NCBI GenBank assembly: GCA_030426665.1 | Contig: JAUHYD010000009.1 | Location: 1 to 64,000, forward strand | Origin: Bacteroidia bacterium | GTDB lineage: Bacteria > Bacteroidota > Bacteroidia > Chitinophagales > Chitinophagaceae | Direction: 5' to 3' | DNA length: 64,000 nt | Shown here: piece by piece, positions 61,143 through 64,000 of the stretch | Layout of the letters: each line of letters opens with the position of its first letter | How positions within the stretch are numbered: position 1 is the first letter of the stretch | Translations under genes and position numbers: made by a program | The notes under the pieces: model-generated | The model's input: only the letters and a program-made list of their open reading frames with translations | What the model was told of the DNA's origin: nothing | Databases searched by the model: none

Positions 61143-63026
61143 TCACTCCATCACCGGCAACACAATATTAGAAGCGTGACTGTTGCTTGAAAATATACGG
61201 ATGCGAGCGGGGATAAAGTCACTTTCGTTGCACTGGTATATGTTCACAAATTGTTGCGGGTTTCTATCGGCCAGCGGAAACCAACTGCTTTGTATCTGTA
61301 TCATCAGTCTGTGTCCTTTCCTGAATACGTGTGCCACATCGGGTAGGGTAAAACTGACTTCTGTTATCGCATCTTTGATAAATGGCGTGGGGTGCTCAAA
61401 ACTTTTTCTGTATTTACCCCGCATTATCTCTCCACGTACCAGCATCTGGTAGCCTCCCATAATGTATTTCGGTCCTTCTCCGTCTTTACTGTCGTCATAG
61501 GTAAAATCGTCGGGAAACACGTCTATCAGTTTAACGACAAAGTCGGCATCGGTGGTGGAGATACTCGCAAAGAGGTTTGCAACAACAGGACCGGCGAGGG
61601 TCAGGTCATTTTTTAGTACATCTGTACTAAACGTTATCACGTCAGGTCTGCGTGCTGCAAAGCGTTGGTCGTCGGTCATGTACTCTGCAGTTCTTTTGAA
61701 GTGAACCCCCTCTGCATACGGAACCGGTTTTGCCGGGTCGCTGATATATTCGGTATAACCCTTGTAGTCAGGTGCTTCCGGCTTGTGAAACGTAAGTTGT
61801 CCGTCAGCATGCAGGTAAATGGGTTTGTCCTTTTTCTCGGCAGGCGGCCACTGCTTGTAGGCTTTCCACTCATTACTGCCACTATAAAAGATGTTTGCCT
61901 CGGCAATGTCTTTTGTACTGCCTTTACCATTGAGGTAGTACTCAAAGTAGGGTATTTCTATATGTTGCTGATACCACTCTGATACGCCTTTGCCAAAGCG
62001 CACATTTCCCAATCGGTGTCCGTCGCCCCTGGCCCAGCCGCCATGCTTCCATGGACCCATTACTAATTTGTTATTGTTGTTAGCCTTTTTTTCTATTGCC
62101 TTGTAGAGATTCCACGCACCGTAGCAGTCCTCTGCGTCAAACAACCCACCTACTACTAATGTTGCCGTTTGGTTAGGAATAACATTCACATGGCTGCGGG
62201 CGTTTCGTGACTGCCACCAGCTGTCGTAGTTAGGGTGTTGGTATAGTTCATTCCAGAAGCGAATGCTGTCACCCATCAATGTCGCCAGGTTCTTTAGCGT
62301 ACCTGCTTCAAGATAGAACTTGTAGTTATCCTTCGTGTAGTATTTAAATCCACCCCCGAAATTCTCAGTGGGTTGTGGTCTTGGCTTTCCGAAAGAACTA
62401 TAAAAGTTGAAGCCATCCATCTGCATAAAAGCACCATTGTGGTGAAAGTCATCGCCGAGGAACCATTCCGTTACCGGTGCCTGCGGGCTGGCTGCTTTCA
62501 ACGCCGGGTGTCCGCACATGGCACCCATAGTAGCGTAGAATCCCGGATAGGAAATGCCCCATATTCCCACATTGCCATTGTTGCTGCGGACATTCTTTAT
62601 CAGCCAATCTATTGTGTCATAAGTGTCACTAGCCTCGTCTATTTGTTTTCCCGATTTATGTGGGTTGTAGGGACGAACATCTTCAAAGGTGCCTTCACTC
62701 ATCATTCTGCCGCGAACATCTTGTAATACTATAATGTAGTTTCTCTTGATGTACTCCATATAATGAGTTTTCCAGAAAGCCTTGAATTTCCCTGCTCCAT
62801 ATGGCGCAACCGAGTAAGGTGTTCTGTTCATCAGAATCGGGTGCATGGTGCTATGGTCCTTAGGTTCGTAGATAGTCGTATAGAGCCGCTTACCATCGCG
62901 CATGGTTATATAGACTTCATTCTTAGTATAGTTCTCAACCATCCATGCAGAGTCTGCAGTTTCGCTGTTGTTTGCAAGCAAAGTCAGAGGAAATAGCAAG
63001 GCCAGTATTAGTACTATTTTTTTCAT
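61143..63026 (-). CDS. CocE/NonD-family hydrolase (X-Pro dipeptidyl-peptidase type)
   Basis: A 627-residue exported alpha/beta hydrolase with signal peptide MKKIVLILALLFPLTLLANN. The peptidase S15 domain begins YTKNEVYITMRDGKRLYTTIYEPKDH. It contains RTPYSVAPYG, VLQDVRGRMMSEGTF and the nucleophile elbow GNVGIWGISYPGF (S159). The later acid and histidine regions include VVGGLFDAEDCYGAW and MGPWKHGGW. A C-terminal jelly-roll (PLTLAGPVVANLFASISTTDADFVVKLIDVFPDD ... VSFTLPDVAHVFRKGHRLMIQIQSSWFP) is typical of CocE/GAA relatives. Substrate (peptide, amide or ester) cannot be read from sequence. Confidence 0.92.
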   Translation of the reverse strand: MKKIVLILALLFPLTLLANNSETADSAWMVENYTKNEVYITMRDGKRLYTTIYEPKDHSTMHPILMNRTPYSVAPYGAGKFKAFWKTHYMEYIKRNYIIVLQDVRGRMMSEGTFEDVRPYNPHKSGKQIDEASDTYDTIDWLIKNVRSNNGNVGIWGISYPGFYATMGAMCGHPALKAASPQAPVTEWFLGDDFHHNGAFMQMDGFNFYSSFGKPRPQPTENFGGGFKYYTKDNYKFYLEAGTLKNLATLMGDSIRFWNELYQHPNYDSWWQSRNARSHVNVIPNQTATLVVGGLFDAEDCYGAWNLYKAIEKKANNNNKLVMGPWKHGGWARGDGHRLGNVRFGKGVSEWYQQHIEIPYFEYYLNGKGSTKDIAEANIFYSGSNEWKAYKQWPPAEKKDKPIYLHADGQLTFHKPEAPDYKGYTEYISDPAKPVPYAEGVHFKRTAEYMTDDQRFAARRPDVITFSTDVLKNDLTLAGPVVANLFASISTTDADFVVKLIDVFPDDFTYDDSKDGEGPKYIMGGYQMLVRGEIMRGKYRKSFEHPTPFIKDAITEVSFTLPDVAHVFRKGHRLMIQIQSSWFPLADRNPQQFVNIYQCNESDFIPARIRIFSSNSHASNIVLPVME

Positions 63027-63248
63027 GCGCGTAGTGTTGAATCGACAAAGTAAATGAAGTGGATTGGCACGATAGTGCGCCTAAAACTATATATTTTCAG
63101 TCATTAATACTACGGCAGGCAAAGGGTGAAATAAAGATGGTGCCTCTGCGTACAGTTTGTTATCGTGCTGAACACGGAATATTGTATATTGCAGCCACTA
63201 CAATAAAGACTGAGTAGCAGTTTTCTTGTTTACCAAAAAGCAGATAAA

Positions 63249-64000
63249 ATGAAGATCATCCCCGGAGAAATGAAGACGTCGCTATTGCACGGCTACCTGT
63301 TAGGTGCAGTAGCTCCCAGACCGATATGTTTTGCTAGTACTATTGATGCGGAGGGGAATGCCAATCTGTCGCCGTTCAGCTTTTTTAATGTGTTTGGTGC
63401 CAAGCCGCCAATACTCATTTTTTCGCCTGCCCGACGCGTAAGGAATAATACCATTAAGCACACGCTTGAGAATGTTTTTGCTACCAATGAAGTGGTGATA
63501 AACGTAGTTAATTACGACATGGTACAACAGGTTAATCTCGCCAGTTGTGAATACGAAAAGGGGGTTGATGAGTTTGTAAAAGCCGGGTTCACCCCAATAG
63601 AGTCGGACTTTGTAAAACCTTTTCGGGTAAAGGAGTCGCCGGTGCAGTTGGAGTGTAAGGTGCTGAATGTAATAGAGAGTGGGGAAGAAGGAGGTGCAGG
63701 AAATCTGGTTATATGTGAAGTAGTATGCATGCATGTTGACGATGCTATTTTTGATGCAGATGGCAAAATCGACCCAAACAAAATCGACCTTGTTGCACGT
63801 ATGGGTGGCGACTATTATTGTAGGGCTTCGGGCGATGCTTTGTTTAAGGTCGCAAAACCTAACAGTGCGCTCGGTATAGGTATTGATGCACTACCGGAAC
63901 ATATATCCTGCAGCACTATCCTAACCGGAAATAATCTCGGAATTTTGGCTAATGTGTCGGAGATACCACAAATAGAAGACATTGTAGATAAACGCATAAA
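63249..64000 (+). CDS. Flavin reductase-like FMN-binding protein, C-terminus cut by right edge
   Basis: 250 codons are inside the window and no stop is reached. The N-terminal GAVAPRPICFASTIDAEGNANLSPFSFFNVFGAKPPILIFSPARR is the FMN-binding split-barrel signature of flavin reductases (DIM6/NtaB type). N-E-V-V-I-N-V-V-N and SPVQLECKVLNVIE follow. These proteins bind FMN and reduce it with NAD(P)H or use it in oxidoreduction; the specific role is unknown. The C-terminal ~60 residues are unusually long for the basic domain (GGDYYCRASGDALFKVAKP ... LGILANVSEIPQIEDIV), a layout common in Bacteroidota members. Confidence 0.85.
   Translation, partial: MKIIPGEMKTSLLHGYLLGAVAPRPICFASTIDAEGNANLSPFSFFNVFGAKPPILIFSPARRVRNNTIKHTLENVFATNEVVINVVNYDMVQQVNLASCEYEKGVDEFVKAGFTPIESDFVKPFRVKESPVQLECKVLNVIESGEEGGAGNLVICEVVCMHVDDAIFDADGKIDPNKIDLVARMGGDYYCRASGDALFKVAKPNSALGIGIDALPEHISCSTILTGNNLGILANVSEIPQIEDIVDKRI

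Overview
The window looks like chromosomal DNA of a free-living Bacteroidota, most likely of the Chitinophagales/Chitinophagaceae type. The evidence is: two proteins ending in type IX secretion (T9SS) sorting domains; many genes with the Bacteroidota -7 promoter box TAnnTTTG and weak or absent Shine-Dalgarno sites; MetH without its homocysteine domain; and many signal-peptide proteins or lipoproteins of families typical of this phylum. There is no rRNA, prophage or CRISPR array. There is one intact tRNA gene.

Layout. 1-3395: repeat-rich and gene-poor. A truncated IS3-family element at the left edge interrupts one copy of a ~450-bp dispersed repeat, and a T9SS-exported beta-propeller-like protein sits between repeat copies. 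3396-8999: GNAT acetyltransferase, recN and an RlmI-like methyltransferase (divergent), hpf, a sterol-desaturase-type hydroxylase and a DUF4402-type exported protein. 9057-9941: a nested palindrome, tRNA-Arg(TCT), a tiny GIY-YIG endonuclease gene whose 3' end lies inside the tRNA, and a duplicated tRNA 5' part carrying a 20-bp palindrome. 10043-17019: envelope proteins, a TlpA-like thioredoxin plus a parvulin foldase, and argS. 17409-22650: a run of exported proteins headed by a CsgG-like protein. 22653-25171: purine nucleoside phosphorylase, pcm, queG.

25250-31270 is the most system-like block. An NsrR/IscR-type Rrf2 regulator heads nine tightly packed genes: a cbb3-type oxidase catalytic subunit with a duplicated N-terminal extension, a CcoO-CcoP-like dihaem cytochrome, small membrane proteins, a group III truncated haemoglobin, a hemerythrin-domain protein and an adrenodoxin-like [2Fe-2S] ferredoxin. 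A perfect 12-bp inverted repeat overlaps the promoter. I read the block as a low-oxygen/nitric-oxide respiration and defence operon; its function is inferred.

31547-49944 is mostly ordinary: a TolB-like propeller protein, an EamA transporter, an orphan histidine kinase, a fatty-acid desaturase, metH, pfkA, uvrC, holA, envelope proteins, and a DegT-fold protein in which the PLP lysine position is histidine. 50279-57175 is one 2298-residue adhesin-like protein with about twenty Ig-like (Big_2-like) repeats and a T9SS tail. 57339-64000 carries a pterin dehydratase, dtd, mnmE, a trypsin-like protease, a CocE-type hydrolase and a flavin reductase cut by the right edge.

One pattern recurs through the window. 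At least nine genes place a TAnnTTTG or TAnnTTTA box only 3-7 nt before the start codon, which implies leaderless or nearly leaderless mRNAs. Annotated starts were moved to the ATG fitting this pattern or the signal peptide where the longest open frame began at an unlikely TTG or GTG.
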